Positions 6,774 through 14,438 of a stretch of DNA of 16,539 bases are shown in pieces. Each line of letters opens with the position of its first letter. Within the stretch, counting starts at the first letter, position 1. This DNA is from Deltaproteobacteria bacterium (GTDB lineage: Bacteria > Desulfobacterota > Syntrophobacteria > BM002), in assembly GCA_020350905.1 (NCBI GenBank), contig CP070843.1, positions 3,560,915-3,577,453 on the forward strand, written 5' to 3'. Both the position numbers and the translations under genes were made by a program. The notes below the pieces were generated by a model, which saw only the letters and a list, made by a program, of their open reading frames with translations, made no database searches and was not told the DNA's origin.

Positions 6774-6865
6774 GATGGAGGCTAGAGGATCGACTGCTGC
6801 AAGTAAATGATATTAGGCACTAAATTCTATGAACTAAACACAATCACCGACGTAATGAGCATTCC

Positions 6866-7972
6866 TCACTGAGAGCTCTGCGGCGTTGACCTCACTCGAG
6901 AGGGCAACATTGAGCCGAGTCTCCGGAAAAAAAATAAGAGCATCAGCCCCGACAACAGCACGGCAGTACCGAGATGGAGCCACGCGGGCAGTAGTTCGCT
7001 GGTAGCGACGGCCAGTCTGGCTTGCAAGGAAATCCCAAGGGAGCCGTAAAGCCAATCAGTCGCCAATCCCAGCAACACCGAAAAAATCGCAATAGATCCC
7101 AGGTAAATAATCACACCCCGCTTCCCCAGCACTCTGGTAAGCACCGTGAGGGAGGCAATATTGGTGGCGGGGCCTGCCAACAAGAATACTAAAGCTGCTC
7201 CCGGACTCACTCCTTTCAGGATCAAGGCCGCAGCCACCGGGGTGGAAGCGGTGGCGCAGATGTAAGTGGGGATACCGGCGGCAAGCATGAAAAGCATGGT
7301 GGCAATGCCACCTCCAAGATACTTGCTCGTTAGATCCTGCGGTAACAAGAGAGTTATGGCTCCCGCCACGATGAAGCCCGCAAAGATCCAACCAGAGAGT
7401 TCACGAAACAGATCGAAGAAACCATACCTGATTCCACTCCATAGCTTCTGGCCTAAGGTGTGATGCTTGCTGTGCTCCTCCGGGGGGCAATCTTGGCCAT
7501 CGCAGCAACCATCGACACGGCAATTTATATCAGGTGGCAACGAGACTGTGTCCTTGACCTCCGAGGAGGTAAAGTTTTCCGTAATCCCAGCGGCAAAAGC
7601 GGTAAGAAAGGCTGCAACCGGTCTAATGAGAGTCATGAGGGGGTCCAGAAGTGCGTAGGTAATGGCGATGGAGTCCACTCCAGATTCGGGGGTAGCGATT
7701 AGAAATGCAGCGGTCGCGCCCCGATTGGCTCCCTGCTTTCTCAGGCTGGCCGCGGCGGGCAAAACTCCACAAGAGCAAAGAGGCAAGGGAATGCCCAGCA
7801 AAGCCGCTTTGAATACAGAACGTACTCTGCCGCTGTTTAGGTGTTTGGCAATGGTCTCAGGCGCGAGGAAAAGGTACATCAGGCCAGCCACTAGAACTCC
7901 GAATATCAGATACGGGGCGGCCTCCACGAAAAGGTTCCAACTGGCCTGGGCTATCTGCATAAGGACGTTCAT
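6866..7972 (-). CDS. SO_0444-type Cu/Zn efflux permease (PF03773 family)
   Basis: Inner-membrane permease of the ArsP_1/DUF318 family, probably exporting a thiophilic divalent metal. The 368 aa form two hydrophobic halves related to each other. The first has PLCSCGVLP (C66, C68) and ATPESGVDS; the second has GIPTYICATASTP and LLAGPATN. The hydrophilic loop between them carries C151, C156, C157, C162 and H167, H170, H171, which looks like a metal-binding site. The open frame begins at TTG 7978, but ATG 7972 starts two bases after the stop of the regulator gene and has AGGG 8 nt upstream, so the two genes are probably translationally coupled. Substrate metal is inferred from the family and from the CadC/SmtB-like regulator; arsenic compounds are less likely. 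Confidence 0.85.
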   Translation of the reverse strand: MNVLMQIAQASWNLFVEAAPYLIFGVLVAGLMYLFLAPETIAKHLNSGRVRSVFKAALLGIPLPLCSCGVLPAAASLRKQGANRGATAAFLIATPESGVDSIAITYALLDPLMTLIRPVAAFLTAFAAGITENFTSSEVKDTVSLPPDINCRVDGCCDGQDCPPEEHSKHHTLGQKLWSGIRYGFFDLFRELSGWIFAGFIVAGAITLLLPQDLTSKYLGGGIATMLFMLAAGIPTYICATASTPVAAALILKGVSPGAALVFLLAGPATNIASLTVLTRVLGKRGVIIYLGSIAIFSVLLGLATDWLYGSLGISLQARLAVATSELLPAWLHLGTAVLLSGLMLLFFFRRLGSMLPSRVRSTPQSSQ

Positions 7973-7974
7973 TA

Positions 7975-8334
7975 TCAATCCCTAAGATGCTCTAAAGTGA
8001 TATTGATTAACTGGGCCACATGGTTGTCGGTCAAGCGATAATAGAGTACAACTCCATTGCGGCGATTGCTAACGAGCTGCAGGTTCCTCAATAGACGGAG
8101 TTGATGGCTTACAGCCGACTCTGTCAAACCCAGCATGGCGGCCAGGTCGCAGACACACATCTCCCGTTTTTCCAGAGCCCAGAGGATTTTTAGCCTGGTC
8201 TCATCCGCCAAGGCTTTGAATATCTGGGCCAAGCTCACGGTTTCATTGGGGGCGAGGGCAGATGCTCTCGCCTCTTCCACCGATTTTCGGTGAATAAGCC
8301 GACAATCGCAGAGATCGTTCGTTTTTTTTGGCAA
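7975..8334 (-). CDS. ArsR/SmtB family metal-sensing repressor with both CadC-type and SmtB-type sites
   Basis: Dimeric winged-helix repressor that leaves DNA when metal binds. The 119-aa protein has a helix-turn-helix at about 64-84 (LAAMLGLTESAVSHQLRLLR). Cys9, Cys11 and the CVC motif (C60, C62, in MCVCDLA) match the alpha3N site of CadC. D103, H105, H116 and D119 reproduce the alpha5 site spacing of SmtB (D-x-H-x10-H-x2-E/D). This suggests sensing of Cd/Pb/Zn. The start is TTG 8334: AGGAG lies 7 nt upstream and no in-frame ATG is available. It leads the operon with the permease and overlaps its own promoter/operator region, so autoregulation is expected. Confidence 0.93.
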   Translation of the reverse strand: MPKKTNDLCDCRLIHRKSVEEARASALAPNETVSLAQIFKALADETRLKILWALEKREMCVCDLAAMLGLTESAVSHQLRLLRNLQLVSNRRNGVVLYYRLTDNHVAQLINITLEHLRD

Positions 8335-8350
8335 AATGTTTCTCCTATGT

Positions 8351-8397
8351 TATCTGAATATATGCTCAAATATACATATATAGAGAAAGGTTGTCAA
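8351..8397 (-). promoter_or_regulatory. Promoter and overlapping ArsR/SmtB operator
   Basis: Promoter: -35 TTGACA (plus-strand 8392-8397), a 17-nt spacer, and -10 TATATT (8369-8374), close to consensus. Operator: TGAATATATGCTCA (8355-8368) is an imperfect palindrome of the TGA-N8-TCA type used by ArsR/SmtB repressors, flanked by TAT/ATA (8351-8372). It overlaps the start of transcription and the edge of the -10, so the bound repressor would block RNA polymerase. Confidence 0.7.
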
Positions 8398-8415
8398 GAG
8401 AGGGGTAGTAATCAG

Positions 8416-8445
8416 TTGACTGTCCTTTGGAAAATCTGCTACTTT
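8416..8445 (+). promoter_or_regulatory. Candidate promoter of purL
   Basis: -35 TTGACT (8416-8421), an 18-nt spacer, and -10 TACTTT (8440-8445), 37 bp before the purL start. It is divergent from the metal-regulator promoter, with the two -35 boxes about 19 bp apart. No PurR-like palindrome was seen. Confidence 0.35.
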
Positions 8446-8481
8446 TGGCCGCACATTACTCAAAAGAAGGATTAGTCATTC

Positions 8482-11400
8482 GTGGTTGCCCGCCTGGAAA
8501 TCACCCTCAAGCCCGACCTATTTGATGCCGAAGGAGAGGCAATCAGGCGCAAAGCCAGGGATTATTTTAATATTCAGCTGGACGAAGTGCGCACCATTCA
8601 CGTCCTGACCATTGACGCGCAACTAACCCAAGAGCAGCTCGAATCAGCCCGCCGCCAGATCTTCACCAATCCGGTTAGCCAAATATCTTCTTTCAGACCA
8701 TTGGCCACCCCCTTTGACTGGGCAATCTGGGTTGGCTTCCGTCCCGGAGTGCGAGATAATCCAGGAAGCACAGCGGTGGAAGCAATGGAAGATCTTTTCA
8801 AAATCCGTTTCCAACCTGAAGAAAGCGTTTACACCTCTCGGCTGTATCTTCTCTGTAGTGATCGTCTGGGGAAGAGCAAGAGAGGGTACCGGTCGGTGGA
8901 AGGAATTGCCAGGCAGCTTCTGGCCAACGATCTGATTCAGCAGTGGCGAGTCTACTCTGGAGATGAGTGGAATCCTGATGAGGGCATCGGCATAATCATC
9001 CCCAAGGTTCGACTTGCCCACCAACCCTCCGTTGAGACACTTTCCATCTCCAGTGATGCAGAGCTGGAGCGCTTGAGCCTGGAGCGCAACCTGGCTTTGC
9101 ATCCCAGGGACATCCCGGTTATACGTTCTTACTTTCTCCAACCTGAGGTGCGGGATGCACGCAGTAAGTTTGGCCTGGGTGACCCCACAGATGTGGAGTT
9201 GGAGTACATTTCCCAGGCGAGAAGCGACCACTGCAACCACAACACTTTCCAGGGTAAGTTTTCCTATCATGATCTGAGCACGGGCGAACAAACAGTGGTG
9301 GATAACCTTTTCAAAACCTGTATCGAGGCCCCCACTCTACGTTTGCAAAAAGAAAAAGACTGGGTTATCTCTGTGCTTTGGGACAATGCTGGAGTTGCTC
9401 GTTTCGACCAGGATACTTACTACGTCATTACCGGAGAGACCCACAACAGTCCGTCCAACATGGAGGCGTACGGCGGAGCGCTTACTGGCATCGTAGGGGT
9501 CTACCGGGATCCAATGGGAACCGGAAAGGGTTCCCGACTCATTGCAGGGACCTATGGTTATTGTGTGGGATATCGAGATTACCGCGGTCCCTTGAAACCG
9601 CACTTGCATCCGCGGCGACTTCTTGACGGTGTTATTGAAGGTGTGCGGGATGGCGGTAACAAGAGTGGCATACCCACCCCTTACGGCCAGGTCTTTTTTG
9701 ACCACGGTTACATGGGAAAATGTCTGGTCTTCGTGACAGCTATAGGGTTGATGCCGGCCACTGTATCGGGTACTCCCAGTGAGAAAAAAACCACCACAGC
9801 TGGCGATCTGATCATTATGTGCGGCGGCCGGATTGGCAAGGATGGTATCCATGGGGTAACTGCTTCCAGTGAGATCTACAGCGAACAGACCCCGGCCGGT
9901 CATGTGCAAATAGGTGATCCCTATACTCAAAAGAAAATGCACGATTTTCTCTTGGAAGCGCGAGATGAGGGATTGATTGCTTTCATAACCGACAATGGGG
10001 GTGGGGGGCTTTCATCTTCCATAGGCGAGTCCTCCCGATTCTCTGGAGGTGCTTTCGTAGAACTGGACGAAGTTCCACTAAAGTACCAAGGTTTAGATGC
10101 CTGGGAAATCTGGGTTTCGGAGAGCCAGGAAAGAATGACAGTGGCGGTGAAACCCCAACATCTCTCACGATTCATGCAGCTTTCCCACAAGCACGAGGTT
10201 GAGTCTACGGTTATCGGTCACTATACAGACAGTGGCAAACTGCACATTACCTCCCAAGGCAAGACCTGTGCCTACGTGGATTTGGCGTTGCTTGAATCCG
10301 GTTTTCCCCAATGGGAGTTTGAGGCGGAGTGGGTAGCGCCGGAGCACAGAGGACTCAGGGAACCTGTATTGAGTCCACCAGATAATCAACGGCGAATCCT
10401 GCTCACTATGCTGAGCCGCGCCAACATATGCTCCAAAGAGTGGATCGTTCGTCTGTATGACCACGAGGTCCAGGGAACCAGCGCCATTAAACATCTGGTG
10501 GGAGTTGAGAGAGACGTCCCCAACGACGGTGTGGTTTTACGCCCACGCCTGGATTCCCTTCGCGGCCTGGCAATAGCACAGGCACTCAATCCAACCTATT
10601 CCCGCATTGACGCCTACCATATGGTGGGTTGTACCATTGACGAAACGGTGCGGCGGTTGTTGGCTGTGGGGGGTAGTTTCCAGCACCTGGCGGGGGTGGA
10701 CAACTTCTGCTGGCCTAACATTCAGTACCATCCGGAGAGTAATCCTGACGGCAAACTGAAAGCGGCGCAATTGGTCAGAGCCAACTGGGCTTTGAAGGAC
10801 TATTGCCTTGGTTTTGGCATCCCCTTGCTTTCAGGCAAAGACAGCATGTACGTGGACGGAAATTTGGAGGGGGAGTTTGGCGAACGCCATAAAGTGTCCG
10901 GCCTCGAGACCCTGCAGTTCACGGGCACCAGTGTTATAGAAGATGTGCAGCGGTGCGTCACTATGGACGCGAAAATGGCGGGTGACCTTATTTATGTTTT
11001 GGGGCTTACCAGAAATGAATTGGCAGGCTCTGAATACTATGATCTTTTTGACTATACCGGACTCAATGTGCCCCAGGTGAGGTTAAAGGAGGTAATTCCT
11101 CTGTATCGGGCACTGGAAGAGGCCATCCGGGCCGAGCTGTTGGCCTCGGCCCATGGCATCTATCGAGGAGGTCTGGGAGTCCATCTGGCACTGGTGGCTG
11201 TGGCCGGCGAGCTCGGCTTGGATGTTGAACTTGCTCAGGTACCCTCTGAAGAAGTGAAACGGGACGACTTCCTGCTTTACTCCGAGTCCGCCGGGCGCTT
11301 TATAGTCACTGTTGCACCTGAGCACAAGACTGATTTCGAGGAGCTCTTTAAAGATCTTGCCTGCGATTGTGTTGGCCAGGTGACGGCAAAACAAAAGCTC

Positions 11401-11490
11401 ACAGTTCGGAGCCCTGGTGGTAAGGTTCTTTTCAGGGTTGGGCTCCAGCAGCTCAAATCAGCTTGGAAGAAGCCGTTTGAGAATCTTTGA
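8482..11490 (+). CDS. purL: Phosphoribosylformylglycinamidine synthase, PurS-PurL-type large subunit
   Basis: Uses ATP and ammonia to convert FGAR to FGAM, step four of purine synthesis. At 1002 aa it is longer than the small PurL (about 740) and shorter than the one-chain enzyme (about 1300). Residues 1-160 look like two PurS-like segments, followed by the PurL body. RSDHCNHNTF carries the catalytic His (about 250), and ETHNSPSNMEAYGGALTG is the nucleotide/substrate loop. A second AIRS-like half includes LLSGKDSMY. No glutaminase domain follows; ammonia should come from PurQ encoded at 11751. The start is GTG 8482: an in-frame TAG lies 7 nt upstream, and AGAAGG sits about 11 nt away. No frameshift was seen. 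Confidence 0.96.
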   Translation: MVARLEITLKPDLFDAEGEAIRRKARDYFNIQLDEVRTIHVLTIDAQLTQEQLESARRQIFTNPVSQISSFRPLATPFDWAIWVGFRPGVRDNPGSTAVEAMEDLFKIRFQPEESVYTSRLYLLCSDRLGKSKRGYRSVEGIARQLLANDLIQQWRVYSGDEWNPDEGIGIIIPKVRLAHQPSVETLSISSDAELERLSLERNLALHPRDIPVIRSYFLQPEVRDARSKFGLGDPTDVELEYISQARSDHCNHNTFQGKFSYHDLSTGEQTVVDNLFKTCIEAPTLRLQKEKDWVISVLWDNAGVARFDQDTYYVITGETHNSPSNMEAYGGALTGIVGVYRDPMGTGKGSRLIAGTYGYCVGYRDYRGPLKPHLHPRRLLDGVIEGVRDGGNKSGIPTPYGQVFFDHGYMGKCLVFVTAIGLMPATVSGTPSEKKTTTAGDLIIMCGGRIGKDGIHGVTASSEIYSEQTPAGHVQIGDPYTQKKMHDFLLEARDEGLIAFITDNGGGGLSSSIGESSRFSGGAFVELDEVPLKYQGLDAWEIWVSESQERMTVAVKPQHLSRFMQLSHKHEVESTVIGHYTDSGKLHITSQGKTCAYVDLALLESGFPQWEFEAEWVAPEHRGLREPVLSPPDNQRRILLTMLSRANICSKEWIVRLYDHEVQGTSAIKHLVGVERDVPNDGVVLRPRLDSLRGLAIAQALNPTYSRIDAYHMVGCTIDETVRRLLAVGGSFQHLAGVDNFCWPNIQYHPESNPDGKLKAAQLVRANWALKDYCLGFGIPLLSGKDSMYVDGNLEGEFGERHKVSGLETLQFTGTSVIEDVQRCVTMDAKMAGDLIYVLGLTRNELAGSEYYDLFDYTGLNVPQVRLKEVIPLYRALEEAIRAELLASAHGIYRGGLGVHLALVAVAGELGLDVELAQVPSEEVKRDDFLLYSESAGRFIVTVAPEHKTDFEELFKDLACDCVGQVTAKQKLTVRSPGGKVLFRVGLQQLKSAWKKPFENL

Positions 11491-11498
11491 GGTAGCAT

Positions 11499-11695
11499 AG
11501 AGCATAGAGTGAGCAGCCAGAAGTCAGAATCCAGGAAATTAGGAGATAGCAGCTAAAGAACAGCTGTATGATTTATCTGTGGGAGCTGCTTTCAGCCGCG
11601 ATCTTGAGATATGAGTCGTAGGGGCGGGGTTGACCCCCGCCCGTTACACAAATCATGGAAACGGTGGGGCGGGCCTCTGTGCCGGCCAAAAGAGA
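11499..11695. repeat. Cluster of REP-like palindromes and short repeats between purL and purQ
   Basis: The spacer holds AGCATAGAGCATAGAG (tandem 8-mers, 11496-11511), a CAGCCAGAAGTCAGAATCCAGG block (11515-11536), and GGGAGCTGCTTTCAGCCGCGATC (11581-11603), which resembles common extragenic palindromes. A strong hairpin follows, GGGCGGGG (11622-11629) with CCCCGCCC (11635-11642). GC-rich GGGGCGGGCC...GGCC is at 11666-11688. No ORF or RNA gene was recognised in 11491-11750. The hairpin has no T-run, so purL-purQ read-through remains possible. Confidence 0.55.
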
Positions 11696-11750
11696 GATGC
11701 AATTGTGAAATTCTTTTGCAACGGACATCGGATGACTGACAACGAACATT

Positions 11751-12617
11751 ATGCAAAAAGATAACAACATTTCTCCTTCCTCTTTCCGCAGTAGAAGTGC
11801 ACCCAAAGCCCTAGTGCTCACGGGCTATGGCCTCAACTGTGACTGGGAAACCGCCTATGCCTTCGAGTTGGCTGGAGCCGAGGCTCATCGGATCCACATT
11901 AACCAGCTGCTGATGGGAGAAAAGATCGGCCAAATTGCCAGGTTGGAAGATTATCAGATCCTGGCCTTTATCGGCGGTTTTTCCTGGGGCGACGACCACG
12001 GCGCAGGAGTACTCCTGGCCACCAAGCTGCTGTACAATATCGGCGAGCAAATACTCGGTTTCATCGAGGCGGGAAACTTGGTTATCGGCATCTGTAATGG
12101 CTTTCAGGCTCTGGTGAACTTGGGACTGTTGCCCGGTCTCGATGGTGATTACCGTTCTCGCCGGGTGGCTCTCATCGGTAATGACTGCGGCAGCTTCCGC
12201 GACCAGTGGGTGAGCTTAAAGGTTGAAGAAGACTCGGTTTGCGTGTTTACCCGGGGCCTGAAAAACCTGGAACTTCCAATTCGACATGGTGAAGGGAAGT
12301 TTTACGCGGAGAAACCGGTAATCGGTCGTCTCCTGGGAGAAAACCAGGTGGTGCTTCGTTATGCCGACAGCGAAGGCAGTCCTGCCGGAGGCAGCTTTCC
12401 TGAAAATCCCAACGGTTCCTTGGAGGATATTGCCGGGATCTGCGACCCCACTGGGAGAGTGTTCGGTTTGATGCCGCATCCAGAAGCGTATAACCACTGG
12501 ACCAACCATCCGAACTGGACCCGGTTCAAAGAGAGTTACCGCCGAGGTGGAGAACCGTACCCCCAGGAAGGCTACGGCATCCAGATATTTCGCAACGCTG
12601 TTGCTTACTTTCGATAA
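11751..12617 (+). CDS. purQ: Phosphoribosylformylglycinamidine synthase glutaminase subunit
   Basis: Class I glutamine amidotransferase that hydrolyses glutamine and passes ammonia to PurL. The 288-aa protein has the nucleophile Cys115 in GICNGFQ and the dyad residues H243/E245 in MPHPE, so it should be active. FIGGFSWGDDHGAG (about 73-86) and the C-terminal fold are typical. It is slightly longer than B. subtilis-type PurQ (about 230) because of an insertion around 200-230 and about 18 extra N-terminal residues before the conserved APKALVLTGYGLN. ATG 11751 lacks a clear ribosome site, and no other in-frame start suits better. It follows purL after a repeat-filled gap and ends in a likely terminator. 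Confidence 0.95.
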   Translation: MQKDNNISPSSFRSRSAPKALVLTGYGLNCDWETAYAFELAGAEAHRIHINQLLMGEKIGQIARLEDYQILAFIGGFSWGDDHGAGVLLATKLLYNIGEQILGFIEAGNLVIGICNGFQALVNLGLLPGLDGDYRSRRVALIGNDCGSFRDQWVSLKVEEDSVCVFTRGLKNLELPIRHGEGKFYAEKPVIGRLLGENQVVLRYADSEGSPAGGSFPENPNGSLEDIAGICDPTGRVFGLMPHPEAYNHWTNHPNWTRFKESYRRGGEPYPQEGYGIQIFRNAVAYFR

Positions 12618-12626
12618 ACACGGCCC

Positions 12627-12672
12627 TTTTACCCATTTTCGGTCAAGCCACTTTGGGTAAAAATTTTGTTTT
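12627..12672 (+). terminator. Rho-independent terminator after purQ
   Basis: TTTTACCCA (12627-12635) pairs with TGGGTAAAA (12654-12662), 9 bp with an 18-nt loop, followed by TTTTGTTTT. The stem is AT-rich and the loop large, so termination may be partial. Confidence 0.5.
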
Positions 12673-12718
12673 GGTTGTTGCATTGATGGCTCAAGTTCTT
12701 TTGAGGGTGCAGTAGAGT

Positions 12719-13564
12719 ATGTGTCAGTTTTGTCACCAGCATGGAGAAGGGAAAAAGTGGTATCTCAAGGCAGAGCACTATTCCCAGGATCTGTTGTCTG
12801 ATCTGCGGCGGCGCACATTTATCAAGGATTTCATAGTGGATGTCGGCAATGGCCATGCAGAGCAGCTTGAAAAGAAATTTCATTTTGGCATGCAAGCTCC
12901 CGCCTGGCTGCGTCAGACGTATTACTGGTTCACTGAGAGAAGTTACCGTAGGGATCACTACGGCCAGGTGGTTCCCCTAGAAGATCTGGACAAGGTTTTG
13001 GATCTCGCCAGCTCCATCGTAAGAATTCCCTGCATCTGCCGCAAAAGCAGCACCGGCAAAAACGACGCCCGCTACTGCTTCGGGCTCAGCCTTGATCCCG
13101 AGAAGTTTCTGGATATAAAGGAGGCCTTTTTAGAGACCTTTCGACCCGGGCCTGAGGTGGATGTTTTCGAACACTTGAGCAAGGCAGAGGCTCTGGACCT
13201 GCTGCAGGCTTATGAAAAAGAGAGTCTGATCCACTCTCTGTGGACTTTCAAAACGCCGTTTATCGGCGGCCTTTGCAATTGTGACCGAGCCGACTGCCTG
13301 GCCTTGTTGAGCGATCGCTACGGGCTTCGCCTCTTTTTCAGAGCAGAGTACGTTGCCCAGATTACGAAGGAGAGCTGCGGCGGCTGTCGTTCCTGCCTTG
13401 CGGCCTGCCAGTTCGGGGCCATCAGTTTTGCGGCGGCCCGTAAAATCGCCTTTATTGATCCCCTGCGCTGCTACGGCTGTGGTGTGTGCCGAAGCCATTG
13501 TGAGCAGCACGCCATCCATCTCATCCCTCGAACTCATCATCCCCTCGCTCGCCGGTTCTGGTAA
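12719..13564 (+). CDS. Cysteine-rich 4Fe-4S dicluster protein of unknown role
   Basis: I recognise no named family beyond the ferredoxin domain. The 281-aa soluble protein ends in two cluster-binding motifs: CGGCRSCLAAC (C220, C223, C226, C230) and CYGCGVCRSHC (C251, C254, C257, C261), a classic 2x[4Fe-4S] arrangement but without the usual proline after the fourth Cys. The N-terminal 210 residues carry other Cys groups: C2/C5 (MCQFC), C105/C107/C120, and C186/C188/C193 (CNCDRADC), which may bind another metal or cluster. There is no signal peptide or transmembrane segment, so it is probably a cytoplasmic electron carrier or subunit. ATG 12719 has GAGGG about 11 nt upstream. It stands alone between two similar stem-loops. 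Confidence 0.75.
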   Translation: MCQFCHQHGEGKKWYLKAEHYSQDLLSDLRRRTFIKDFIVDVGNGHAEQLEKKFHFGMQAPAWLRQTYYWFTERSYRRDHYGQVVPLEDLDKVLDLASSIVRIPCICRKSSTGKNDARYCFGLSLDPEKFLDIKEAFLETFRPGPEVDVFEHLSKAEALDLLQAYEKESLIHSLWTFKTPFIGGLCNCDRADCLALLSDRYGLRLFFRAEYVAQITKESCGGCRSCLAACQFGAISFAAARKIAFIDPLRCYGCGVCRSHCEQHAIHLIPRTHHPLARRFW

Positions 13565-13584
13565 CTTAGCGCCCTCGGGAGTTT

Positions 13585-13617
13585 TTACCCAATTTGTCTA
13601 CGGGATGTTTTGGGTAA
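13585..13617. terminator. Stem-loop between convergent genes, related to the one after purQ
   Basis: TTACCCAA (13585-13592) pairs with TTGGGTAA (13610-13617), 8 bp. It lies between the end of the 4Fe-4S gene and the end of the convergent GATase operon. The arms and their flanks resemble the 12627-12672 hairpin. Without a strong T-run on either strand, its termination strength is uncertain. Confidence 0.4.
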
Positions 13618-13673
13618 TTATGGTGTTTGGTCAGCTTCGGTTAGAAAGTTAATAGGGCTTTAATTAGAGGTGA

Positions 13674-14420
13674 CTAGAGCGCTCGGTGGAAAATTACATC
13701 TGTGCCTGAGATCATCAGAAGGAGGCCCCGCTTGTTGGTGCTCTTTGCCAGTCGCAACCACTTCTCATCGCTCAGTCCCCGGGCCAATGTAGTGAGCATT
13801 AAGCCGCCTTCCAGTTTCTTGCTCTTTTTCAAAATCAAAAACTGCCGATGGTTGGTAAAGGCAAAGAGAACCCAGCCGTTGGTTAGCAGGTAATTATAGT
13901 CACCGGGATATTCCTCTATCAACTGGGCAGTACTCTGGTGGATAGCCTCGAAAAGAGTGGGCAAGACCCGTGGCGGGCTGCGGAGATAAGAACTGATCCG
14001 GTCGCGCAGAAATTCGAAAGTTCTGGCTGAATCACTTTGGGCATCTTCTAGTGGAGAACCGCTGGTGCGGTAAGCCTCAACGGCCGGGGCTCTGCCGTTG
14101 TGGGCAAAAAGCCAGTTATGACCAGCGAATTCTAGGCTGAAAGGGTGGGCGTGGCACTCATCCACCGGACCGCTAGTCTGAAGGCGGACGTGGCAAAGGA
14201 TGACTCTACTGTTAACCACCCGAGCGAGCCTCTGGAAAGCATCGTGAACCCGGTCGGCCCTATAGGCCTGTTCTGCTGATTTCTCGACATAGGCGTTGTA
14301 TTTCTTGAAGTAACCTATACCCCAACCGTCTAAGTTTTTGCTGGCTTGTCTGGCGAAGAGGGGCAAGGATTTAGGGGCGGAATAATTTTTCCCAGCCGAG
14401 AGAACAAATAAATCACACAT
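13674..14420 (-). CDS. Class II glutamine amidotransferase, apparently active (YafJ-like)
   Basis: Ntn-type glutaminase domain of 248 aa with no fused synthetase. Cys2, exposed after Met removal, is the nucleophile (MCDLF). DGWGIGY (31-37), HVRLQTSG (77-84, R79 binding the glutamine carboxylate), HAHPF (90-94), the oxyanion-hole pair N108-G109 in FAHNG, and D130 in SDS are all present, so glutamine or gamma-glutamyl amide cleavage is expected. It is 18 nt downstream of a diverged paralogue and in the same direction as an amidoligase gene, suggesting one operon. It may deliver ammonia to the ligase or cut the amides it makes. The ribosome site is weak, so translation may be coupled to the upstream gene. 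Confidence 0.9.
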   Translation of the reverse strand: MCDLFVLSAGKNYSAPKSLPLFARQASKNLDGWGIGYFKKYNAYVEKSAEQAYRADRVHDAFQRLARVVNSRVILCHVRLQTSGPVDECHAHPFSLEFAGHNWLFAHNGRAPAVEAYRTSGSPLEDAQSDSARTFEFLRDRISSYLRSPPRVLPTLFEAIHQSTAQLIEEYPGDYNYLLTNGWVLFAFTNHRQFLILKKSKKLEGGLMLTTLARGLSDEKWLRLAKSTNKRGLLLMISGTDVIFHRAL

Positions 14421-14438
14421 CTAACTCACTTCGTTGGT

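Noticed and set aside
6745..6780. Heat-shock sigma-32 promoter for htpX
   Set aside because: CTTGACA and CACCATTT are present but only about 4 nt apart, far short of the required spacing; a sigma-70 promoter fits instead.
9337..9942. Minus-strand ORFs inside purL, up to about 215 codons
   Set aside because: Antisense open frames within a strongly conserved gene; no family motifs seen.
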